Below are positions 27,922-35,503 of a stretch of DNA of 64,000 nt, piece by piece. Origin of the DNA: an uncultured Paracoccus sp. GTDB lineage: Bacteria; Pseudomonadota; Alphaproteobacteria; Rhodobacterales; Rhodobacteraceae. The notes under the pieces are model-generated. The model did not search any database. It had not been told where the DNA came from and saw nothing but the letters and a program-made list of their open reading frames with translations. The DNA lies in assembly GCF_937873615.1 (NCBI RefSeq), contig NZ_CALMYP010000017.1:186001-250000 (forward strand), written 5' to 3'. Numbering within the stretch: the stretch's first letter is position 1; each line of letters opens with the position of its first letter. The translations under genes were made by a program, and so were the position numbers.

Positions 27922-27938
27922 CACGGGATGGGCCCGTG
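27922..27938 (+). repeat. Inverted repeat before the Met-rich gene
   Basis: CACGGG and CCCGTG flank ATGGG, 32 nt upstream of the Met-rich gene. It could be an mRNA hairpin that protects the 5' end of that transcript. It is short and could also be chance in GC-rich DNA. Confidence 0.3.
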
Positions 27939-27969
27939 CGAGACGCGTAACTCTAGGAGGATTAACGCG

Positions 27970-28821
27970 ATGACCAAGTTTCTGAAAACGACCCTCGCCG
28001 CGTTCCTTTGCACGGGCGCGCTGATGTCGGTCGCCGGTGCTCAGGGCATGTCGGGGATGTCCGGCATGGACGGCATGTCGGGAATGTCCGGCATGGGTGG
28101 CATGTCCGGGATGAGCGGCATGTCTGGAATGGGCGGCATGTCCGGCATGGGCGGCTCGACCGAAGTCGTCTGCGTTCAGTGGACCCATCCGGCCTATGCC
28201 AGCGCCCCCGCCGGGATGAGCGGCATGTCGGGGATGTCCGGCATGGGTGGCATGTCGGGGATGTCCGGCATGGGTGGCATGTCCGGGATGTCCGGCATGG
28301 GCGGCATGTCAGGGATGTCCGGCATGGGCGGCATGTCCGGGATGAGCGGCATGGGCGGCATGTCCGGGATGAGCGGCATGGATGGCATGTCCGGGATGAG
28401 CGGCATGGATGGCATGTCCGGGATGAGCGGCATGGACGGCATGTCGGGGATGTCCGGCATGGACGGTATGTCGGGAATGTCCGGCATGGGTGGCATGTCG
28501 GGAATGTCCGGCATGGGTGGCATGTCCGGGATGTCCGGCATGGGTGGCATGTCCGGGATGAGCGGCATGGGTGGCATGTCGGGGATGTCCGGCATGGGCG
28601 GTATGTCGGGGATGTCCGGCATGGGTGGCATGTCCGGCATGTCCGGCATGGGCGGTGATCAGGCCGGCTGGGTCTGCACCATCTGGAGCAACCCGGGCAT
28701 GGGCGGAATGTCCGGCATGGGTGGCATGTCGGGGATGAGCGGCATGGGTGGCATGTCGGGGATGTCCGGCATGGACGGCATGTCGGGAATGTCCGGCATG
28801 GACGGCATGTCGGGGAACTGA
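27970..28821 (+). CDS. Secreted Met-rich Gly-Met-Ser/Gly/Asp triplet-repeat protein
   Basis: A 283-residue protein unlike any named family I know. A signal peptide (MTKFLKTTLAAFLCTGALMSVAGAQ) precedes three blocks built wholly of Gly-Met-X triplets with X = Ser, Gly or Asp: residues 26-62, 82-229 and 243-283. In the long block the triplets form sixteen nine-residue units of the form MSGMSGM(G/D)G; four consecutive Asp units sit in its middle. By my count the mature chain of 258 residues holds about 74 Met. Two short inserts interrupt the array (63-81 and 230-242). They share VCVQWTHP and VCTIWSNP, so each carries one Cys. AGGAGG 9 nt upstream fixes the ATG. Met-rich motifs in CopA/PcoA-type proteins bind Cu(I), and Met can also be reversibly oxidised; either could be the role here. 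It is periplasmic or extracellular by its signal peptide. Confidence 0.85.
   Translation: MTKFLKTTLAAFLCTGALMSVAGAQGMSGMSGMDGMSGMSGMGGMSGMSGMSGMGGMSGMGGSTEVVCVQWTHPAYASAPAGMSGMSGMSGMGGMSGMSGMGGMSGMSGMGGMSGMSGMGGMSGMSGMGGMSGMSGMDGMSGMSGMDGMSGMSGMDGMSGMSGMDGMSGMSGMGGMSGMSGMGGMSGMSGMGGMSGMSGMGGMSGMSGMGGMSGMSGMGGMSGMSGMGGDQAGWVCTIWSNPGMGGMSGMGGMSGMSGMGGMSGMSGMDGMSGMSGMDGMSGN
28045..28818 (+). repeat. 27-bp tandem (minisatellite) repeat coding for Met-rich nonapeptides
   Basis: The coding array runs in three stretches (28045-28155, 28213-28656, 28696-28818). The basic unit is 9 nt (Gly-Met-X) within a higher-order unit of 27 nt. Units differ by synonymous changes (TCC or TCG or AGC for Ser, GGC or GGT or GGG for Gly) and by GGC/GAT/GAC at the variable position. 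The reading frame stays open throughout, which points to selection on the protein as well as expansion by slippage or unequal crossing-over. Array length may be hard to assemble correctly. Confidence 0.9.
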
Positions 28822-28847
28822 TCCCCACCATCTGTAAATGACCCTTG

Positions 28848-28868
28848 GGACGGCGGTCTCCGCCGTCC
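28848..28868 (+). terminator. Strong intercistronic hairpin after the Met-rich gene
   Basis: GGACGGCGG and CCGCCGTCC form perfect 9-bp arms around TCT, followed by TTCCTC. It lies 26 nt after the Met-rich stop and 31 nt before the cytochrome gene. It is probably a partial terminator or RNA-stabilising hairpin, allowing more of the Met-rich protein than of the downstream enzyme. The T-run is weak. Confidence 0.6.
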
Positions 28869-28899
28869 TTCCTCAGCCTTCGCCAGGGAAAGCAGGACA

Positions 28900-30519
28900 A
28901 TGAAGCGGCTTGAATCAGCCTTGGGCTATATCGCCTTTGCCTTGTTCACATCGACAGGGGTGCTCGCACTCTTCGTGATCGTCACCCTCATTGTCAGGGG
29001 ACCGGAGGAACTGCCGGAATTCGTCTCGACCGCTTCCGCCCGCACCACCGGGACCGAGAGCGCCGCCGAAACCGAAGGCGGCCCCGATCTCGGCACGGCG
29101 GCAGCCGCAGCCGCAGCCACCGACGCAGCCCCGACCGAAGCCGCCGCCGCGCCCGCAGCGACGCTGGATCTCGCGGCGGGCGAGAAGGTGTTCAAGAAAT
29201 GCGCCTCTTGCCATACCATCGACAAGGGCGGTGCCAACCGCGTCGGGCCGAACCTCTGGGGCGTGGTCAATCGCAGCACCGCCCATGCCGAGGGGTTCAA
29301 GTATTCCGACGCCATGCTGTCGCATGATGCCGAGACCTGGACGCCCGAACATCTGGACGAATACCTGGCCAAGCCGCGCGACGTGATCGCCGGCACCACG
29401 ATGAGCTTTGCCGGCCTGCCCAAGCCCGAGGACCGCCATAACCTGATCGCCTGGATGGCGGCGCAATCCGACAGCCCGGTCGCGGCCGAGGCCCTGCCCT
29501 TCGCGGTCGCTGCGGCAACCACGACCGAAACGGCGACCGATGCCACGGCCGAGGCCCCCGCTGACACGCCGGCAGACGCGCCAGCCGACACCGCCGAGGC
29601 ACCGGCCACCGATACCGCCGAGGCCAACAGCAGCGAGCCGGCCCAGATCCCCCATACCGACCCGCCGGGTTCGGATGCGGACGATTTCTCGGTCATCGCG
29701 GCGCGGATCGCGGCGCTGACCGCCGACAGCCGCGCGATGGATTACCAGCGGGCGCGCTTCCATCCGATCCATTTCCCGCCGCAGATCGAAACCGCGACCA
29801 ATGGCGAATGCCTGACCTGTCACCAGGAGGTGCTAGACCACCAGGTCCGCGCGGAATCGCCGGCCGGTCTGAAGGCCGATGAGGCGCTGGCATGGTATCA
29901 GACGCTGGACACCTATGTGCCCGAAGCCGGCACCGGCCAGTCGGATTTCCACTGGCGGCACCTCGACAGCCCGCTGGCGCAGAAGGTCATGAACCTGCAA
30001 TGCAACTTCTGCCATCGCGGCAATGACCCACGCGAGGAAAGCCCGGACATGATGCCGCTGCGCGCCGCCTTCAGCGCCGATCCGGCCACGCCAGAATTCA
30101 CCCTGCGCAAGATGGTGAACCCGTCCGAAACCTGCCTGCTCTGCCACGGTGCCATGCCCGACCCGGAGAACATCATGGGCCTCGGCGGTCCCTGGCCCGA
30201 GATCCGCGCCGATATGGAAGACCAGTCGAGCGACGATCCGACGCTGGCCAATGGCTGCCTGTCCTGCCACCAGGAACTGTTCCGCACCAACCGGCACAAC
30301 GTGACCTATCTGAAGGCCGCCGGGATCGAGGATCTCGCGCAAGCCGGATCGGACACCTGTTACGGCTGTCACGGTGGCCGCGCCTGGTATCGCATCAGCT
30401 ATCCCTATCCGCGCCATCCGTGGCCCGGCATGGATCCCGAGGTGCCGGAATGGGCGGCAGAGCGCCCGACCGCCAGCGACCCGCGCTTCCAGCGCACCGA
30501 CAACGCGCCTGCCCAGTAA
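28900..30519 (+). CDS. Membrane-anchored fused hexaheme cytochrome c (class I domain plus pentaheme domain)
   Basis: A 539-residue protein. One N-terminal helix (about residues 9-33) acts as an uncleaved anchor or signal. A class I cytochrome c domain follows, with CASCH at 101-105, GPNLWGVVNR and an M in TTMSFAGLP as likely axial ligand. A long Ala/Thr/Pro/Asp linker (about 200-250) leads to a C-terminal domain with five more CXXCH motifs starting at C304, C368, C412, C453 and C487. The layout suggests electron relay from a bc1-type donor or quinol dehydrogenase, across the periplasm, to the DmsA-like enzyme encoded 10 nt downstream. The pentaheme part is NrfB-sized, but I do not assign it to a named family. 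Confidence 0.85.
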   Translation: MKRLESALGYIAFALFTSTGVLALFVIVTLIVRGPEELPEFVSTASARTTGTESAAETEGGPDLGTAAAAAAATDAAPTEAAAAPAATLDLAAGEKVFKKCASCHTIDKGGANRVGPNLWGVVNRSTAHAEGFKYSDAMLSHDAETWTPEHLDEYLAKPRDVIAGTTMSFAGLPKPEDRHNLIAWMAAQSDSPVAAEALPFAVAAATTTETATDATAEAPADTPADAPADTAEAPATDTAEANSSEPAQIPHTDPPGSDADDFSVIAARIAALTADSRAMDYQRARFHPIHFPPQIETATNGECLTCHQEVLDHQVRAESPAGLKADEALAWYQTLDTYVPEAGTGQSDFHWRHLDSPLAQKVMNLQCNFCHRGNDPREESPDMMPLRAAFSADPATPEFTLRKMVNPSETCLLCHGAMPDPENIMGLGGPWPEIRADMEDQSSDDPTLANGCLSCHQELFRTNRHNVTYLKAAGIEDLAQAGSDTCYGCHGGRAWYRISYPYPRHPWPGMDPEVPEWAAERPTASDPRFQRTDNAPAQ

Positions 30520-30529
30520 GGAGGCCATG

Positions 30530-33088
30530 ATGACCCTGCAGAACCGCATTGCAGACTGGCTTCGCGCCGTCAGCCCGACCCGCCGGCAATTCCTGAAATC
30601 GGCCTCGGCCACGGCGGCCACGACCCTGGTGGTCGGCAGCCTGCCCCGCCGCGCCGGCGCCTTCGCCTATGAGCCCTATCCGACCGATGACGAGCTTGAG
30701 ACCGTCGTCACCTCCTGCGCGCATAACTGCGGCAGCCGGCACATGCTGGTCGCGCATAAGAAGGGCGACGTGATCGTGCGGCTGTCGACCGATAACGGCA
30801 CCTATCAAGGCGATGCCTATGGCACCGATACCGAGGAGAAGCCGCAACTGCGCGCCTGCCTGCGCGGGCGCTCCTATCGCTCGCGGCTCTACAGCCCGGA
30901 ACGGCTGCTTTACCCGATGAAGCGGGTCGGCGCGCGCGGCGAGGGCAAGTTCAAGCGCATCAGCTGGGATCAGGCCCTGACCGAGATCGCCCAGAGGATG
31001 ACCTATCTGAAGACGACCTACGGACCGACAGCACTTCTGGACCAGTCCTATGCCGGTGCCTCCTATGGCGTGCTGCACAAGTCGGACCAGATCGAGGGGC
31101 TTCTGGCCCGTTTCCTCGGCATGTTCGGCTGCCGGACCAACTCCTGGTCGGTGCCGTCCTATCAGGGCACGACATTCTCAAGCCGGATCACCTATGGCAC
31201 CATCGAGGATGGCAACGAGGACGACACCTTCGCCCATTCGAAGCTGATCGTCATGTGGGGCTGGAACCCGGCCTATACCTTCCACGGCGGCAATACCTTC
31301 TACTACATGCGCATGGCCAAGCAGCGCGGCTGCAAATTCGTGCTGATCGATCCGCAATATACCGACAGCGCCGCGGCCTATGACGCCTGGTGGATCCCGA
31401 TCCGCCCGAATACCGATGCCGCGATGATGGCCGGCATGGCCTATCACATCTGGGATCAGGGCTGGCACGATCAGGACTTCATCGACCGCTTCGTGCAGGG
31501 GATGGACCCCGGCACCATGCCCGACTGGGCCAAGGGACAGGAAAGCTTCCGCGATTACATCTTCGGCGTCAGCGACGGCGTCCCGAAAACCCCGGAATGG
31601 GCCGCCGAGATCTGCGGCGTCTCCGCCGAGGATATCAGGAAACTGTCCGAAATGTATGCCACGACCAAGCCCGCCGCGCTGAAGGCAAGCTGGGCGCCGG
31701 GCCGCAACGCTTACGGCGAGCAATATAACCGCATGGCCGCCGCCCTTCAGGCGATGACCGGCAATATCGGCGTGCTCGGCGGCTGTGCCGAGGGCGTCGG
31801 CAAGGCCTGGCACGCGGAAGGCGTGGCCTATCCCTATGACCAGAACGCGAACCTCTGGTGGGCCTCGATCAAGTCGGACCGTTGGGCGCATGTGGTGCTG
31901 AACTATCCCAATGTCACCCGGCAGGAGGCCGGGCTCTGGCCGCGTCAGGACCAGCTCGACGGGGTGATCCCGAATATCCGGGGGATCTTCTGGCAAGGCT
32001 CGGACTGGTTCAACCAGCTGACCAATATCAACAAGGAAATCGCCGCCATCCGCCGGCTCGACAGCTATGGCGAGGGCGAGAGCCTGCTGGTCTGCATGGA
32101 CAGCACCATCACGCCGACCGGCATCTGGGCCGATTACCTGCTGCCCATCGCCACCCATTTCGAGCGTCACGACGTGGCCCTGCCCTGGTACAAGGGACAT
32201 TACTACATCCACCGCCCGGTGGTGATCCAGCCGCTCGGAGAATCGAAGACCGATCTGCAGGTCTTTACCGAGCTTGCCTGGCGGCTGGGTTTCGGGCCGG
32301 GCTATAACCCCAAGGCCACGCGCGATTACTTCAACGACCCCACCGCCGTGGACGAGGCCTATCTTCAGGACTGGTGGCACAAGGTGCAGGATCACCAGGG
32401 CGCCGAGATCGACTGGGAAACCTTCAAGCAGCGCGGCGTCTACAAGTTCATCCTGCCCGAGCCGCATGTCGCCTTCCGCGCCCAGGTCGAACAGGGTGTG
32501 CCCTTCCAGACCGCCAGCGGCAAGATCGAGATCTTCTCGGGCCAGCTGGCCCAGATTACCGACTGGACGCGGACGCAATACGGCTATCCGATCCCGGCGA
32601 TCCCGAAATGGATCGAGCCCTGGGAAAGCCTCAATTCGCCCAAGACCGCGACCCATCCCTTCCACCTGATCAGCCCGCATCCACGCTGGCGGACGCATTC
32701 GATCTTCAACAACATCCCCTGGCTGCGCGAGACCTTCAGCCAGGAGGTGACGATGAACGCCTCGGACGCGAAGCGACTGGGGATCTCGATGGGCGATACG
32801 GTCGAGGTCTTCAACGATCGCGGCAGCTGCATCGTGCCGGTCTATGTGACCGAGCGCTGCATGCCCGGCGTGGCGGTGCTGCATGAGGGCGCCTGGATGG
32901 ATATCGACGGCAATGGCAAGGACCGCTCCGGCAACCCGGATTTCCTGACCCTGGACGAGCCGTCCCCGGCCGGCGCCTTCGCCTATAACACGGTGCTTTG
33001 CGACATTCGCAAGACCAATCTCGACCACCGCCCCGGATGGGACCAGCTCGCCACCGCGCGCAGCCATGTGTTCCGCCGGGATCTTTGA
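30530..33088 (+). CDS. Tat-exported DMSO-reductase-family molybdopterin oxidoreductase (DmsA-like catalytic subunit)
   Basis: An 852-residue enzyme of normal DmsA length with a Tat signal SPTRRQFLK at residues 15-23. Close to DmsA are LRACLRGRS, YPMKRVGARGEGKFKRISW, IDPQYTD and WWIPIRPNTDAA. The Fe-S motif is C63-x3-C67-x3-H71 with C110; DmsA has Cys where His71 stands. By alignment with DmsA, Ser210 in SVPSYQ is the probable molybdenum ligand. The family reduces S-oxides, N-oxides, selenate and related oxyanions; the substrate here is unknown. AAGGAGG at 30518-30524 favours the second of two adjacent ATGs. It is followed by its Fe-S subunit and TorD chaperone, but not by a DmsC anchor. Confidence 0.93.
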   Translation: MTLQNRIADWLRAVSPTRRQFLKSASATAATTLVVGSLPRRAGAFAYEPYPTDDELETVVTSCAHNCGSRHMLVAHKKGDVIVRLSTDNGTYQGDAYGTDTEEKPQLRACLRGRSYRSRLYSPERLLYPMKRVGARGEGKFKRISWDQALTEIAQRMTYLKTTYGPTALLDQSYAGASYGVLHKSDQIEGLLARFLGMFGCRTNSWSVPSYQGTTFSSRITYGTIEDGNEDDTFAHSKLIVMWGWNPAYTFHGGNTFYYMRMAKQRGCKFVLIDPQYTDSAAAYDAWWIPIRPNTDAAMMAGMAYHIWDQGWHDQDFIDRFVQGMDPGTMPDWAKGQESFRDYIFGVSDGVPKTPEWAAEICGVSAEDIRKLSEMYATTKPAALKASWAPGRNAYGEQYNRMAAALQAMTGNIGVLGGCAEGVGKAWHAEGVAYPYDQNANLWWASIKSDRWAHVVLNYPNVTRQEAGLWPRQDQLDGVIPNIRGIFWQGSDWFNQLTNINKEIAAIRRLDSYGEGESLLVCMDSTITPTGIWADYLLPIATHFERHDVALPWYKGHYYIHRPVVIQPLGESKTDLQVFTELAWRLGFGPGYNPKATRDYFNDPTAVDEAYLQDWWHKVQDHQGAEIDWETFKQRGVYKFILPEPHVAFRAQVEQGVPFQTASGKIEIFSGQLAQITDWTRTQYGYPIPAIPKWIEPWESLNSPKTATHPFHLISPHPRWRTHSIFNNIPWLRETFSQEVTMNASDAKRLGISMGDTVEVFNDRGSCIVPVYVTERCMPGVAVLHEGAWMDIDGNGKDRSGNPDFLTLDEPSPAGAFAYNTVLCDIRKTNLDHRPGWDQLATARSHVFRRDL

Positions 33089-33103
33089 GGGGAGGCGCGC
33101 ATC

Positions 33104-33772
33104 ATGGCCAACAAGCTGGACAAGGCCCGGATCAAGGAAAACGCCGCCCGCATCAAGCGCGAGGGCTATACGCCGGTCGTGCCCGACCTGCAGATGGGCT
33201 TCATCCACAACAATGTGGACTGCATCGGCTGCCGGGCCTGCGAAATGGCCTGCAAGGACAAGAACGGCCTGTCCGCCGGGCCGCGCTTCCGCCGGGTGCA
33301 GTATATCGAGGGCGGGGTCTTCCCGAATGTCTTCGCCTTCAAGATCAACATGTCCTGCAACCATTGCGCCGAACCGGCCTGCCTTCCGGCCTGCCCGACC
33401 GGCGCGATCTGGAAACGGCAGGATAACGGCGTCGTCGACATCGACTCGACGCTCTGCATCGGTTGCCGCAAATGCGAGGCCGCCTGCCCCTTCGGCGCGC
33501 CGCAATTCGACCCCGAGGACAACCTCGTCAAGAAATGCAACATGTGCATCGACGAGCTGGAGGCCGGGCGCAAACCCTATTGCGTCGCCGCCTGCATGAT
33601 GCGGGTGCTCGATGTCGGCCCCCTGTCCGAGATCGACGCCGGCACCTATGAGACCAAGGCCGTCGGCCCGAACGAGGATCTGGTCCGTCAGGTCCGCAGC
33701 ATGGCCGACCCGGATCTCACCAACCCGTCGATTCGCTTCGTGGCCCATAGCAAGGGCCGGGTCGATGAGTGA
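33104..33772 (+). CDS. DmsB-like four-cluster [4Fe-4S] electron-transfer subunit
   Basis: A 222-residue iron-sulfur protein with sixteen ligand cysteines in four groups: CIGCRACEMAC, CNHCAEPACLPACP, CIGCRKCEAACP and CNMCIDELEAGRKPYC followed by CVAAC-type spacing. This is the standard DmsB/NrfC arrangement. It has no signal of its own and should be exported by hitch-hiking on the Tat-borne catalytic subunit. It would pass electrons from the multiheme cytochrome to the Mo subunit. GGGGAGG precedes the ATG. It starts 16 nt after the catalytic gene and overlaps the chaperone gene by 8 nt. Confidence 0.93.
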   Translation: MANKLDKARIKENAARIKREGYTPVVPDLQMGFIHNNVDCIGCRACEMACKDKNGLSAGPRFRRVQYIEGGVFPNVFAFKINMSCNHCAEPACLPACPTGAIWKRQDNGVVDIDSTLCIGCRKCEAACPFGAPQFDPEDNLVKKCNMCIDELEAGRKPYCVAACMMRVLDVGPLSEIDAGTYETKAVGPNEDLVRQVRSMADPDLTNPSIRFVAHSKGRVDE

Positions 33773-34520
33773 AGCCGCGCCCCTCGCCCCCCTGCCTCCG
33801 GGCGCGGCCGAAATGCTGACGCCCGTGGCCGAGGGCATGGGCCTTCTGATCCGGCTTCTGGACCGGGAAGCCGATGCCGATCTGATCGCCGGGCTGAACT
33901 CCATGGGCGCGGGCGGCTTCTTCGCGGCCCTTCTGCCCGGCGAGACCGGGGCCGAGATCGCCCGCGTCCTCGATGCCACGCTTGCCGAGATCGAGGATCC
34001 CACCGATCCCGACATGCTGGACGAACTGGCCGCCGATTACGCCGATTGCTTCCTGACCCATGGCCGGCGGCTGTCGCCCAACGGTTCGGTCTGGATGACC
34101 GAGGAGCGGCTGGAGCGGCAGGAACCGATGTTCGCGGTGCGCGACTGGTATGCGCATTACGGGCTGGAAACCCCGAACTGGCGCATCCGCTCGGACGATC
34201 ACCTCGTGCATGAACTGCAATTCGTCCAGCACCTGCTGACGCTCGCCACGCCCGAGGCCAGCCATGACGCGGCCCATTTCATGGACCGGCACCTGCTGCC
34301 TTGGGCGCCGGAATTCGGTCGCCAACTGGCCAGCCGCGCCGCCACCCCGCTGATCGCGGTCAGCGGCGCGCTTCTGGACGATTATCTGCGGATGCTGCGC
34401 GAGCTTCTGACCGAAATCACCGGCATAGCCCCCGATATCGCGCCCCTGCCGGGCGACAAGCCCAATCCCAAGGCCCCCGAGCAACAGCTCTATATCCCCG
34501 GAGTCGCCGAAAGCTGGTAG
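33765..34520 (+). CDS. TorD/DmsD-family molybdoenzyme chaperone
   Basis: A 251-residue all-helical cytoplasmic protein of the TorD family. Such chaperones bind the Tat signal of a molybdoenzyme and hold it for cofactor insertion. DELAADYADCFLTHG and the E-P-M-F segment (RQEPMFAVRDWYAHYGL) match the conserved TorD core, and DHLVHELQFVQHLL gives the D-H-x-x-x-E-L motif. It starts inside the end of the dmsB-like gene (8-nt overlap), so its production is coupled to the enzyme. Confidence 0.88.
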   Translation: MSEAAPLAPLPPGAAEMLTPVAEGMGLLIRLLDREADADLIAGLNSMGAGGFFAALLPGETGAEIARVLDATLAEIEDPTDPDMLDELAADYADCFLTHGRRLSPNGSVWMTEERLERQEPMFAVRDWYAHYGLETPNWRIRSDDHLVHELQFVQHLLTLATPEASHDAAHFMDRHLLPWAPEFGRQLASRAATPLIAVSGALLDDYLRMLRELLTEITGIAPDIAPLPGDKPNPKAPEQQLYIPGVAESW

Positions 34521-35503
34521 ATCGCGCCCATCCCCTGCCAGAAATCGACCGCGCGGCCTGTATCCACAGCCTGTCGCCCTTGGCCGGCTGCGCCGATTGC
34601 ATTGCCGCCTGCCCGCATGACGCCCTGTCCTATGAAGCCGGCGGCATCGCGCTCGATGCGGGGGCCTGTTCCGGTTGCGGGGCCTGCGCCGGCATCTGCC
34701 CGGCCCGCGCCATCACACTGGACGCGCCCGAGCCGGTCACGGACGGCCGCCGCCTGATCGCGGTCTGCGCCCGCCATCCCGCCGCACGCGGCCGCCCGGC
34801 GCCGGTCTGCATCAACCGCGCCGGACTGAACGATTTCGCCGCCTGGGCGCTTGCCGGCATCCGCGAAATCGCCATCGCCACCGGCGATTGCGACACCTGC
34901 CCCGAAAGCACCCCGCGCCACCTCGCCAGCATGGCCGGGGATTTCGCCCCCCTCGCCCGCGCCCATGGCCTGCCCGGGATCGAGATCGTCGAGGCCGGCG
35001 CCCCCGACCTGAAGCTCTGGTCGCGCCGGGCCGAGGACGGCCCTGTTCCCGCCCGCCGCGCTTTGCTGCGCGCGATCACCGCGCCCCTGCGCGACGAAAG
35101 CGCCGCCACACCGCCATTGCAAAGCCTGCAAAGCCGCGATTCCGTCTTCGCCTTTGCCCCGGTCATCGACGCCAATGCCTGCAGCGGATGCGATGCCTGC
35201 GTGAACCTCTGTCCCGAGGGCGTTTTGACCCTGATCAACGACAGCGACGGAAAAATGCGCTATGGGACCGCTGCCGCAGCCTGCACGGGCTGCCTGCTCT
35301 GCGAAGATATCTGCGCCGATCACGCGGTCGAGGTTTCTGCCATGCATCCCAATCCGCCCGAGATTGCCCTTGTCGAATTCTCCTGCCGCGCCTGTGGCGT
35401 GAGCGCCCATGTTCCTGCCTCGGGCCGGCGCGCCGCATCCGGTCTCTGCCCGGTCTGCGCGGCGAGCGGGCATCACAAGAAGCTGTTCCAGGTCCTTCCT
35501 TGA
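34514..35503 (+). CDS. Cytoplasmic polyferredoxin with four [4Fe-4S]-type cysteine motifs
   Basis: A protein of about 329 residues without signal peptide. Four cluster motifs are present in two pairs: CADCIAACP and CSGCGACAGICP near the N-terminus, CSGCDACVNLCP and CTGCLLCEDIC near residues 220-265. A C-terminal zinc-ribbon-like pair (CRACG, CPVC) follows. The central part has further cysteines (CDTCPE) and is only weakly reminiscent of MvhD-like proteins. No ATG, GTG or TTG lies between 34302 and the first cysteine in this frame. The CTG at 34514, at the end of torD, is my tentative start; a TTG at 34301 would demand a long overlap. It may feed electrons to cofactor assembly or to a membrane donor. 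Confidence 0.8.
   Translation: MVDRAHPLPEIDRAACIHSLSPLAGCADCIAACPHDALSYEAGGIALDAGACSGCGACAGICPARAITLDAPEPVTDGRRLIAVCARHPAARGRPAPVCINRAGLNDFAAWALAGIREIAIATGDCDTCPESTPRHLASMAGDFAPLARAHGLPGIEIVEAGAPDLKLWSRRAEDGPVPARRALLRAITAPLRDESAATPPLQSLQSRDSVFAFAPVIDANACSGCDACVNLCPEGVLTLINDSDGKMRYGTAAAACTGCLLCEDICADHAVEVSAMHPNPPEIALVEFSCRACGVSAHVPASGRRAASGLCPVCAASGHHKKLFQVLP

Noticed and set aside
28194..28649. A Met/Pro/Asp-repeat frame on the minus strand of the Met-rich gene
   Set aside because: It is the reverse complement of the 27-bp array, has no signal peptide and no ribosome site. The plus strand frame has both.
28045..28818. CRISPR array
   Set aside because: Units are contiguous with no spacers of unique sequence, the frame is open throughout and the units encode a regular peptide. 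This is a coding tandem repeat.
27970..28821. Collagen-like protein, because Gly recurs every third residue
   Set aside because: Collagen-like repeats need Pro in the X or Y position; here X is always Met and Y is Ser, Gly or Asp. A triple helix is unlikely, although the period is the same.
31178..34015. A 945-codon minus-strand frame across the Mo enzyme and Fe-S subunit genes
   Set aside because: It covers two well supported genes on the other strand and shows only shadow-type composition.
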